From contig CM017556.1 of the NCBI GenBank assembly GCA_007844125.1, positions 71,796,697 through 71,860,696 of the forward strand: a DNA stretch of 64,000 bases, in the 5' to 3' direction. Position numbers and translations under genes: made by a program. Origin of the DNA: Sinonovacula constricta (taxonomy: Eukaryota; Mollusca; Bivalvia; Cardiida; Solecurtidae). The notes under the pieces are model-generated. The model saw only the letters and a list, made by a program, of their open reading frames with translations. It had not been told where the DNA came from and ran no database searches. This document shows, piece by piece, positions 43,601 to 56,200 of the stretch (positions are counted from its first letter, which is position 1; each line of letters opens with the position of its first letter).

Positions 43601-46600
43601 AGCAAATTAAGTTCAAAACTGTTTGGCACATGTCTTGTTTGTATAGGCTTAGTGGAATAAATGTATTGTTTTGTTATTTTATTATTAAAAGTCTTTATGG
43701 CATTCAACAGTTTTGGGATGTTATTCCAAACATAGAATGATATATTAATTCATAAATTATTTAAATGCGTCTAAAAACTGAATTATGGTTTATATTATCG
43801 TTGTGTTTTACTCATTGCAATTATGTGTTTAGTTTCATATCACTTTTGATGTGGACTTTAAAGTGTTTACGATAATAAATCAAACACAGAAAGGAAAACT
43901 TTCTCTAGCTGTTTTATTTTAGATCTCGGAGCGAAGTCGGACTTACACAAAAGTCAATTAGAAAACGCGACCACAGAAACCATTCGCACAAAAATGCAAC
44001 GGTACCGTCCACGGTGGTGAAAACCACGGTTATGAATCTTGGACAAACAATTTTCAATTGCAATTTATCTACTTTATGACAATGTTTATAAAAGAAAGCT
44101 AAGACAGATTAGATTGGAAACATGAAGGCATTTGCCGAATTTATGTTAAGCGTGTTGTTTTGGTAGGTTGTTTTAAATTATTCTTCTTGGTTAAGTATGT
44201 CTAATACAATTAAGTTTGCAATAATTGCGGCAACCACATTTGTCTTACATGTTGTTTCTATTTACTAATCTTGCTTTAAAACGTTATCAATAGTATTAAT
44301 ATATATTTTTATCACAGGTAAATTTAATTTGTTTATTGATAGACATAGTCAATTTTCAAAACAATACTGAAACCATGTTGAAACTTCTAAGTGAATTACA
44401 AGTAGAAAAATTGAGTATATGTAGTTGTTTCTTACCGATTTTCTCTGATGTAGAACACACAATGGAAATGTTAGCCCAGCTTTCGGTAGCTGAAAGCAAA
44501 CGAACGATTTTATGTTTCATCTTGTAACAACATTAAAGCACTACATGTTTTTTTTAGAAGCATTTTTCACAGAGGTGTGAAAACGTATCCACAGAAGGTG
44601 TGCAGCAAAGACACTGTTGTCTCAAAGACAAACATCGAACAGTAAACAGGTCAGCTTAAAACAAAGATACAAGAAATACAAGATTTCCTAAGATATCATT
44701 TATTTCAATCGTAGGAAAAAAGCAGCAAGGGAGATGTATAAATTATTGTACAAATCGTGTTATGATGGTACTAAGTACAACAAAAGTCAAATGTACCTCA
44801 AGGAAACGTACACATAATACATCTGATAGAATGAATTAAAAGACAACATAGATTACCTGCAGTGGATACTTTTACGACCGCCACACTACACTGGTAATAC
44901 TGTTGGGATCATGAATATAAAAACATGAAAAGGTCTTACATTTTTAACACGTTAACGAAAAGAGAGCAAGAGAAATGTATTCTCGTGATGGCTAAATGAT
45001 AGAAGTAGATTAAATTTAAATATCTGTGGAAATTTTGAGAGGACCTTTTCTTATTAACCTATTCATAATCACAACAGTGTTACTTGTGCAGTATGGTGGT
45101 CGTAAAAATGTCCCCGTGCATGTCATCTATATTGTCATCTGATTCATCCTTTCAGAATTGTAACGTATATTTTCTTTTGACATACCTTGGACTTAGGTTT
45201 ATTTTACTTGAAATAAAATAACCATGAACAGACTACTACAACCAAACATTATTAATTTACCCTTAAAATTGCATAATGTGTCTACTGTGCATGTGTCTAA
45301 TGGTGCTGATATATTTTCTAGAAAGTCACTGTCAATATTTCACCAATAAAATTACGCCCGTCTTCCGGGTTTATATTTCTTATTCGAGTAATTAATTTTT
45401 ACGGCAGTCATGTATTTTAAGTAACGTTTCTTGTAATAATGAAAAGAATTTCCGGCACAAAAGCAGAGTGGATATAATGTGTACTATAATATCCACAAGT
45501 GTAATTATAAAAGATGTAGTACATGTAGATTCCTTAACTGTCACTCCACTGTCAAGTCTACTGTAAATGGCCGTACAATTAACATTTCCCTACCGTGTGA
45601 TGTTTGACAAAGGAACAACATATGTAATAAAATGAAACCATCCTAACTGTAAACTGCAGTACGTTGGACAAACGGGACGGTCGCTTAAAATGAGATTTCG
45701 AGAACATTTATATAAAATCCGTAATGCTCGTCGTTTAAAGAAGTACCTTTATATTCATTTCCTAACTACCGGACATTTTTTAAAATATATGAACATACAA
45801 CCTTTGCAAAAAATTGTTTTCGATGATGAAGTTTCTAAAGGATATAAATTACAGGCCAGATACAGTGCCTAACTTGATTGGATTAAAAACCTTAGACTCC
45901 ATTTCCACTCGGAATGACAATATTCATCAGATGGGCAATATTTCAAAAAAATCCGAACATTGACACCTTTAGTATTCTATCTTTACGCAAACGCCGATCA
46001 CATGGAATTAGAAAAAAATCATAATCTTTAACACAGATTTAGGAAAAAAGTTTCTATTCAAGTTCTGAACACACTTTATAATCGATCTGGCATTCACGCC
46101 TTACTTTGTACAGTAACAAATCTACCTTTGAAATCTCTAGTTATTTGGATAATGAAGCAGATAAAATTTATTTACATACTCATCCTTTATATGAAGTGGC
46201 TTCCGTCATTCAAAAGTATACTACCCATGCTTAAAGACTTCATATTGATAAACAGTCCCAACACAAACGACATTTCATGAAAAGCAAATGCATTAATAAA
46301 GGGATTGATTTTATCGATTTACCTAGCATCTTTCGGGACAAAAATATCATCAATGAAATTCCCAGTTACTTCGAAAACAAAGAAAACCCACTGATTTGTA
46401 ATAAGTACAAAAAACCCATTAGAGGTCGTTTTTTAATTACAACCAAACTATAGTAGACCTTAACCTGAATGATTCTTCTCAGAATTCTTGTAACTATTCA
46501 ACTTTACAATTAAGAAAATTACTCTTTAAGGGTCCGAAATATCGCCTGCCAGATGAAATAGATTTTGACCTTTTTTGCGATGAAATAGCTGATGCAATTA

Positions 46601-49600
46601 ACCTGTTTGCCGATCGCTGGTGTAAGAGAGAAAATACGAATACAGTAGCACTCAATAATAGATCAAAGTCATTTAAGGTAAAAAATCGCGTTAAATTCTA
46701 CCGCTCTCATCCTTAGACCTAAGAAACCTTTTTATTACTTAAAACACCTAAAACAGTCCTTTCAGAATATTCACGATAAATCTGTACTTGTACCTGCAGA
46801 CAAAGCTTCAAACAACATAATTTTTGTCTGACAACTATTTTATTCTACTGAGTGCTGAGTTATCCACCACCAGTTCCTACAATAGCACCAGCCATTCAGA
46901 CAGTCATTGACAAACATAAACTTATACTGCATAATTTCAATATCAAAAGAGTCAAAGCAAGAAAAACTTTCTTCACTGTACTGTATTCCTAAGCTTCACA
47001 AAACACCATAAAATAGGTAAATAAGAAAAGGTCCTATCAAACTTTTCACAAATATTTAAATTTTATCTACCTGCAGACCAAGGCAAACAAGGTAAATGTA
47101 AATGTGACAAAAAACACAGAGACGAGACATAACACACAAAAAGAAAAACCATCAGTTACCGCCTTGGAACGGTCAATCGGCAAAAGGGCCAACTGGGGTG
47201 CTTAAACCTGGTTATGATTTATAACTAATGCCAGCTCTCACACCACCACTCAATATTTTAAACTACTTACGTTTTGCCTTATAGTCGTTCGTAATCACGT
47301 TGTTAATTATTGTGAAAAAGCGTATGAAAATCCAGGAATTAAATTTTTTATTGAAAATTCTTCGGAAGTCTTAAACAAGTCTCGTACTTTAAACTTTCCT
47401 TGCTCTGCAGTTATTACTTACGATTTCTCTACGCTGTACACTTCTTAACCTTAACTTGTTACGTAATTGTTGTAGCTAATTGCCGCAGCATTGAAGTGAC
47501 ATGTGTGTATATTGTACTTTGGCAACTGTTTTTGAATCGCCTTTGGCATTTAGAATTTTATCACTGATAACTAGTTTTTTTTCAGAATCAATTGCTTTAC
47601 AATACCTATTTCGTGCTTCTTTAAATTCCTTGAACTGTTCTGGCTCTTTGTACTTTCTCCACATTCTCTCTGTTTTCCGGACCAAACGTTTAGATTCCAA
47701 AATTGACTCGCTGAACCAAGGTTTTTTAGTTCTGCATATCCTAGTTTGTTTCTTTATTGGTGCATGTTTGTCAATAACAGACTGGATTTCTGATTCAAAC
47801 AAGTTTACAAGAATATTGACGTCTTCACTATTAACTGAAATTTTAGCCAGATCATCTGAGAATTTAGAATGGGATATGCTTTTCCAGTTTCTAAATTGTA
47901 CAGTTTTACTGGTAATGTTTTCTTTCTTCACATTAATGACTACATGAACAGCACAGTGATCGGAGAGAAAGTTCCCCTGTTCACATTTAAGAACACATAC
48001 ACCATTTGTCGATTCAGTGATAACCAAGTCTAAACAGTTTCCAGCAATGTGTATACTAAAGTTAACATGTTGCTCTAAGCCCATGGCATGTAGGCAATTT
48101 TGAAAGTTTGTAGATGCTGCACTACCATTGTCAAGGTGAAGATTGAAGTCTCCCATGATCAACAAGTTGGAGTATGTAGGTAAGATATCTTCTATGAAAT
48201 TCGAAAAGTCAATTACAAATTGCTCACATGTGGCTAGGGACGGGGGTCTGTATATACCAACAACGTGTACTGTTATGCTTTTGAAAATAAGTTTCCATAT
48301 GCTAAATTCAAAACTTTGTTTGGTCCCATGTTCGATCTTTCTCATTTTAATTTCAGCTTTATAAGACAAAGCAATACCGCCACCAATTTTGTTCTTGCGG
48401 TTTGCAACACTGATTTTGTACCCATGTTGATTTAAATCAGATGTTTCATACTGATGTTGTTTTTCGTCAGTGTACCATGTTTCAGTCAACAAAGCAAAGT
48501 CAATGTTTTGTTCCCTCATATACTGGTCAACCAAATTATCCTTGTTAACAACAGACCTACAGTTAAGTGTTAAACATGACACCTTTTCACCTATTTGAAC
48601 ACGCGTGTTTTGTATTGATGGGTACTTCAAATTATGTAGATTTACACCAGAAGGCTTAGTCAGGATTTTAGCTTTACCACCTCGTTTGCTCCTTTTGTGT
48701 GTTTTGTGCTGAGAATTGTTCAGCTTATGTATAACACCGTGTACACTATGGTCTAGTTCATTAAGTTGCCTATCACTCGAAACCGTTAATCCTATTTTCA
48801 ATAGCTGGTCACGACAATACCTGTATTTCTGAGTCATGGTCGGTTGGTTATTGATATCCATCATGTCCGAAATATGTACATTTTGTAAATATCTGTAACT
48901 TTCTCCCATCATGAACAACTCAAATAGTGTTGTTGTAACTAGATAAGTACACATAAAAATCCACAAAACACTCATTGTCAATATGTCACAAAATTGCGCT
49001 TTTCAGCATTTTAAATCCACCATAAAATAATAAAAATCCAGGAGCATAGAAAAACACGTCTGCCTTATACGGCGACTGAACATATAAAAAACAAACAAAA
49101 AAACTCCTTATTTGAACTGCATTGGTTACCAATTAAAGCTAGAATCAACTTTAAAATACTGTGTACAATGTATAACTGTTTCATAGGCAACGCTCCGGTT
49201 TATTTAACAGAACTGTTACACAAACCTGTCATAAAAAGACCAAATCTAAGATCTGCCGATAATGTGGATTACTGTTTTGCTGTTCCCTTTAACAAAAGGA
49301 AAACATTTAAAGACAGAAGTTTTAGCACCGTTGGTCCAACTCTCTGGAATAATTTGCCTCTGTATATAAGACAGTCTTCTTCTATGGAAACATTCAAGAA
49401 AAATCTCAAAACCTACTATTTTAGAGATTTTTACGCACTGTTTTAAGATTAAGCTGTATATCGATCTTAATATGAAAATGTGTCTAGAATTTCTACTGAG
49501 ATAGCCATTATTTTAATTGTTTTACATCTTAATAAGCTCTTAATACTTAGGACATTTTACACGGCTGATTTCTTACATTTATTTTATTGTGTTTATTTGT

Positions 49601-50155
49601 CGTTTATTTGCCATGTATATGTCATTTTATATCTATATGTATTAACTGTTTTACTTTGTTTTACTGTACAACGCCATTGAATATGTATATAGAAATAGGC
49701 GTTTAACTAAATAAATCAGTTTCAGTTTTAACACTGACTCTACCCAGCTTCGGTCGGGATAGTGTGTAATAAATACATTATATAAGGCTATACTTATTGA
49801 TAACAGTCCACCAGAACGTCTTTTATTTTTGGAAAGCACAAATAGATCACTGTCAAACAAACTTTAATTGCAATCACTTTCAGTTTTTGTCACTCTTCTT
49901 CATACTTGTTATTTTATTCCCATACAATACTGCGACATCTGTAATTTTTTGTCCCCGCGATTTTCTGTTATCTGTTTTTGCTTCGTTCTCTCCGAACAAC
50001 AAAACTGTAAGTCTACTTACTTTATTACACGAAGTACAACACGTAACAAAAAACACCCAAGTTTAAGGTGACTAATTAATAATGTATATATTATACGGGA
50101 CTTTGCAGGTCATCTTAACATTGATTGGTTACTGTATAGCTTTTATAAGAGTTTC

Positions 50156-50202
<47 letters not shown>

Positions 50203-53200
50203 TAATAGTTAAGTAACAATGACACTGTTTACGCAATTACTGCCATTCTTCACTGACAGTATTCTCTTGCAAATTACCGCACACCAAGTAAAGAAACACT
50301 CCGTCTGGTCCTTAACTATGAACAGGATAATGGCGGATTGATAATTTTGCCGTTAGTATTTCAAAAAAGAAGAAATCGTCGTTTTAAAATTAAATGCTAT
50401 GCTAAAATCATAAAATCTACCACTGCTTCTGCATTGAGTAAGGCTAGAAATGTAAATTATGGCCAGAAATAAACATTTTACAATGAATAAACACATTGAA
50501 CGTAATGGAAAATTACCGTGTTATGTGCCACTATAATATAAATTCGTTCCGAATATTCGAATATGATTCGAAAACACTTAACGAATATTCGAATATCGTT
50601 TTGGTATTCGATTTACATGCCTAGTTTTTTATGTGTGCTTTTTTACATTTTACTTTTGACACGTTTGGCATATGACCTCATGTCATTGTATGGCGTCATT
50701 AAATTGTTCTTATAATATAGCAGCGCTTGGGCTGTTTTATATCAAACTACTCTCTCATTTTTACTTTTACGTTGCCAAGGCTTTTATCTACAGTACATAC
50801 TGTACATATGTAAAACAGATACAATGAACTTATATACATACATAATAAATAGTAATAAAATAAACTAAAACATATGTACAGTATGTACAGTAGATAAAAA
50901 CCTCGGCAACGTAAAAGTAAAAATTCCAAACGAGAGATTAGTTTGAAATAAAACAGCCCAAGCGCTGATATGTTATAAGATATTATAAGAACAAACAAAA
51001 CAGCACAAGCGCTGATATTTTATAAGAACAAATAAAACAGCCCAAGCGCTGATATATAATAAGATCAATTTAAATATGGCATATAATGCCATAACATCAT
51101 GTTCTTAAAGTGTCAAAAGTGAAATGAAAAAAATAGGAAAGAATACATCGAAATTTAGAAAACAACCTACCAACAAAATAAAATGTAGTATTGTTAAGAG
51201 CTAATAAGTTAAAAAAAATCAGTTCATGAAAAGCCGAGGATTTATCCGCAGTTGGCATATTATAAATAAAAAAAGTTACTAAAAATCCCGATGTTATACC
51301 TACTGTGCAATCTGACGTAAAGGGTATGGAGACTGCTCAAGTTGTCTCACCTATATAGGGCATCACTGGAGAGATGAAGAGACAAGAATTCCAACAGTAA
51401 ATGTCCAATTATGACTTTAAGTCACTGTTTTCATATAGTCTCAACGACCTGTCTGATCATCGTGTAATTTAAAAGCAATGCAAGTTCTTGACTGTAGAAG
51501 GGTCAATTGCAAGCAATGCAGTACAACGAAGGATTTCCGGGTTGCAACCGTCTGCAATACATTTTCTGATAAGTTTTGTAAAGTGGTCAGAAAAGTTATT
51601 GAGAGCCTTGATTTTTCACAAACCAGGTTTAAGCACCCCAGTCGGTCCTTTGTTGATTGACCGTTCCAAGACGGTAACTGATGGTTTTTCTTTTTGTGTG
51701 TTATGTCTCGTCTCTGTGTTTGTCTCATTTACATTTACCCTGTTTGCATTTGTCTAGAGGTAGATTAAATTTAAATATCTGTGGAAATGTTGGACGTTTT
51801 CTTATTAACCTTTTGATGTGAGATTTTCAACTGAACCATTAGACGTTGCAAGGGGTGTGGGGTGGATTTCCGTCGTAAGGTAAGGATGATTTCACAATCT
51901 TCCGATACTCACAACCGTGCATAGTGCCATCGTTACTGTGGTCAACTGCATACTCAAAAAGTATTTTTATATATGGGCCCATACTCAATAAGTGCTATTC
52001 ACTGATAATAGAAACAGAAGCATAGCCACTAACTGTTTACTATGTCTTCATCAGATAAATACGAACATGTTCTGTTCAAGTGTCGGATGTTTGTTAAATA
52101 AGAGAAGCTTACAAAGAAAATATATGTGCAGTTTGAACATACAGTGTGTGATGCAATATATATTAGTTCAGTTAACTTGTCGTGTAATAGCAAGATTTTT
52201 TTTTCTGCGACAACTCATACGCATTACTTCTCTAAAGAAAATATTTCTCTTTTTATGAAAACTACTTGCACATTCATACACTATATACTGTCAAATATAT
52301 TTATGTAATATCATTCTAACAACGATAGAAATTTATAATAAATAATAATGCCTCTGCTATTCTAATTGCAACACTAACAAGTAAAAACACCCACGTGTCT
52401 GTCACAGGTACCCACTTTAGTTGTTATTTTATTGTTTCTTTTAAAAGTATCTTTTTTTCCCAAAATTGTTTAGTTTATTTAAAAATGTAAACAAAAATGC
52501 TATTTACATGTTTGTTTATAGAAAAAAATCTATTCAGTGTGGTATTTACCTTAATACACTTAGTGTGTACTCTAGACTCAAATCGTGACATTTATATGTA
52601 ATTATTGTCATATTCAGCTGTACAGTTTATTTCTTGACAATTCTACATGCAAATGTTGTCTATCGCACACCATTCCAGAATACAACATATCAATAGGTTA
52701 ATAAAAAAAGGTCCTATCCACATATATTTATACTTTATCTACCTGTAGATAAAGGCAAACAAGGTAAATTTAAATGTGACAAAAACACAGAGACGAGACA
52801 TAACGCACAAAAAGAAAAACCATCAGTTACCGCCTTGGAACGGTCAGTCGGCAAAAGGGCCAACTGGGGTGCTTAAACATGGTTTGTGGAGCGCTCCAAC
52901 CTCGCACTTCCTGAAAGTTTTTCTATCACACAAACAGTGTAAATAAAAATATCCCGTCAAAGTGAACCAACTAACAGTAAGCACCTGCATCGGGAGTTAA
53001 AACAGATATATAGAGAATACCAGGTTAGTGTTGATATAGATAAATGTTATCATGCGAGGCTAAGAAAATCAGAAAGCACGAGGCTTGCCGAGTGCTTTTT
53101 GATTTTCGGGCCGAGCATGATAACATTTATCTATATCAACACTAACCTGGTATTCTTTTTATCCCACCATCAACAGCTTTTCAAAGGTAAACATTTAAAT

Positions 53201-56200
53201 TTACCGCTACTGCTCCTCCGTTACATAATCTGACATTCCAATGCAATACACGAAATTCATGCGCGAGCCGAAATTCGGCTATAAGAAATAGTTCTATTTT
53301 ACAATAAAAAATAAAACAATAAACATGTTATTTCTTTTATTTTATTTGCGCTATACACAAGGTTGTAATTTTATTGATTACGATAACTGAAAATAATGGT
53401 TGGAAAAAAAGAACAACAAAAATCACACCCTCGTGTAAAGTAATACATGTAGTGTGTACTGTCAAGGCCGTGTAGCATAAAAGTTGCTACGCACTTGGCA
53501 TTTAAGAAACGCGAATTACATTCGAGGTTTGTGTGTGTGTTTGTGTCTGTAACAAACAGTAGCTCATGGATTTTAATTGTTGATGACATTGAAATTATGA
53601 ACATTGAATATAGCGCTTTAAAATTTCGAAGATAGTTGTGTTTTTGACAGGATGACTTGCGAAATTTGAAGAAATGTTGGGAGTGGAGGTGGTGGATTGG
53701 TGTTCATGTTTACGTCTAGAAACTGTGATTTATAAGCACATTTGTCCAGATCTGTGCAGTTAGCTGTATTTGGTTCGACTAAAGATCGAGCTCTATCTAA
53801 ACCATTTGAATGTTCATCATGTAACGACATTTGATCATCAGGGTCTGCCCTAAGATAAGGCAGATAATTGCAATCTGAGACAGTCACCACAGATTCAAGA
53901 TCAATTTCATTCTCAAAAATGTTCGGATTAAAGTCAGATTTTGTCTCGAAATCCTCGTAGCTCATTTCTTCAACACTGCTTAGGAAGTTAGGCTTTTACA
54001 CGATTCTTCATCACATTCTTTAAATTCACACTAAATAACATCAAAACAACGGGGATTCGCATGATCTGACATTTCGAGAGTTGTTTTTATTTTTGCAGAC
54101 TACAAATTCTTACTTTGATTTTATTACTATTACTAGAATTAGAATCGTGTTCCTGTAATACATGTTTCATTTTTCTGACAGATTTTTTTGTTTTCAGATT
54201 TTCTAGATTTTTTTGTTTTCAGGTTTTCTATATCATTGTTAAATAAAACTTCAGAAAATTGCGAGTAACTGTCCTGAAAGCTCAGTCGGTTAAGACGCTG
54301 CTACTTAAGTTTTCAATCCTGCCGGACAGAGATCGAAACCGCTCTCATCCTTTTTTAATAGCCTCTTTTGCTCTATTTAATCAATCTTTATATTATGGAC
54401 ATTTTTGGGGTGACCGCAAGCATAATTACGGGATTAATGAGTTTCGTTCTCGTAAACACTCCTGATCGTTTCGTCAAAAAAAGTAGTCCGGCTTAGAGCA
54501 GGTGCGCGAATATCGGTTGATAAAGCTCATCACACGGGTTATATCAACCGATATTTACAGAGATGGTGGGATAAAAAGAACTTATGTACATACATAATAA
54601 CTAGTAATAAAATTAACTAACAACATATGTACAGTATGTACAGTAGATAAAAGCCTCGGCAACCAAAAAATTCCAAATGAGAGAGTAGTTTCAAATAAAA
54701 TAAAGCAGTACTAGCGCTGATATATTATACGAACAATATAATAACGTCATAAATGCCATGACGTCATATGCCAAAAGTGTCAAAAGTGAAATGTAAAAAA
54801 ATACGAAGAAATAATAGAATTTTAGATAACAACCCATAACAAGAAAATAAAAGGTAGTATACTTTAGATTAAATACGTTTTAAAAAACATATACATTTTT
54901 AAAAGCCGAGGATTTATCCGCAGTTGACATATTTATATATGATCAATGTTACTTCTTATCAATCTCAACTGTCCATTAAACACCTCTTCAAATTTCTTCG
55001 TACTCTAATCTTACATTTAATTGAAGTCTGATTTTAATCGCCATTAAAGTTATTTAGTTGTCAGCACGTGAATCTATATATTGCGTATATATTTGTTGGA
55101 TGTTTTTTATGATATTTGCACAATCAGCTAATATTCACCACCGTTGTATAATATATTGTATCTAATTTCTGTTAAGAGGAAATAAACTGTGATAAGATGA
55201 AGTTAAAATCTTTACAAATCTTGAATACCGAGCAAATATTACACATATGTCTAAACCAAAGACATCATTAAATATTGTAATATTCACCGAGCTGTTTTTG
55301 AGCGATTCGCCCCAAAAGCTTTGCGTCGGGTGTAAGAAAGACAAAAAACTGCGATAACTGATTATTTAAAAAGAAAACAATATTTTATACGAAGACATGC
55401 TTATCTATGAATATGACACTGAAAAGATAGTTGTCGAATTAGTGCCGTCCTTCAATTTGAAAATTAGAATTTGATACTCGATATGCGTAAAAGTTTACTT
55501 GTTACTTTTTATATTCCTACGTTTTTTGTTTATTTGTTTTGTTTGCTGTTTGTGTTGTTTATTTGCTTATTTAGTAGCTTTTTAGAATAAAATAAACAAT
55601 AAAAAGAAGAATTATTTTGTAGAAATGTAACAGCGTGTTTTCTTATAGCTGAAATAGAATAATAATTTCCGTTTAAAAAATAAGATCGCTTCTTAATAGC
55701 AGTGACGTGACTTCACCCCATAGAAATTTCCAAAACCAATTATAAGTATAGGGTCGCCCTGCTCGGCTACCCAGTAATGTTTTATGTGTTAATGGTGTCA
55801 CTCACTTATTTCTCAGACTTTGAGTTGTTTAACAGGTTAAAGTCACAGAGGATTTAAGTGTTGCACAATCTGTGTGTTTCATGATTTATGTTTTCTCCCA
55901 ATTTTAATATTCTTGCAGAATTCTCTGTGTTGCATCCGTATCTCCATAATTTTGATTAAATATGCATCAAGAATGGCGTTAACACTTGCTACAGAGGTTG
56001 TCATGCACAAGATTCGGTAAACCTAGTTATTTTCTGCAAAAGATGCAAAAACTGAGTTAAGGTATGTCACAAAATTCATTGAACACATTTATTTGCATGA
56101 GGAATTGTAAGTATTATTCACAGTGTATGTTCTTAACGATTTTGCATCTTATAAAAAGAGTAAGTTATTTGGCTTTGCCTGGCTATTTCAAATAGATAGT

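Larger units (their letters stand above)
53014..54580. mobile_element. Hairpin-ended non-autonomous element
   Basis: Left end: a 143-bp hairpin with perfect 42-bp arms (53014-53055 and 53115-53156). Next to it, 53153-53171 (ttctttttatcccaccatc) is a perfect 19-bp inverted repeat of 54562-54580. Near the right end, 54509-54522 and 54542-54555 form a second, 14-bp-arm hairpin (aatatcggttgata). Inside are a 115-codon minus-strand frame without known family (53618-53965) and a tRNA-like SINE head (about 54268-54360). Confidence 0.65.
52690..54960 (-). mobile_element. Element A copy split by an insertion
   Basis: 52690-53010 gives the core side of element A up to gggagttaaaacagata. 54582-54960 resumes with cttatgtacatacataataac and continues through gtacagtatgtacagtag and the scattered agcgctgatatatta motif to gccgaggatttatccgcagttg. 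The break falls exactly where the hairpin-ended element (53014-54580) sits, so the two pieces were one copy. Confidence 0.7.

Noticed and set aside
44840..44900. Possible missing mini-exon on the minus strand (ends ccactgcag|gtaatc, reads YYQCSVAVVKVSTA)
   Set aside because: No acceptor gives phase 1 on entry without a stop, the length is 43 instead of 42, and it does not resemble the other mini-exons beyond VxVxxxxA.
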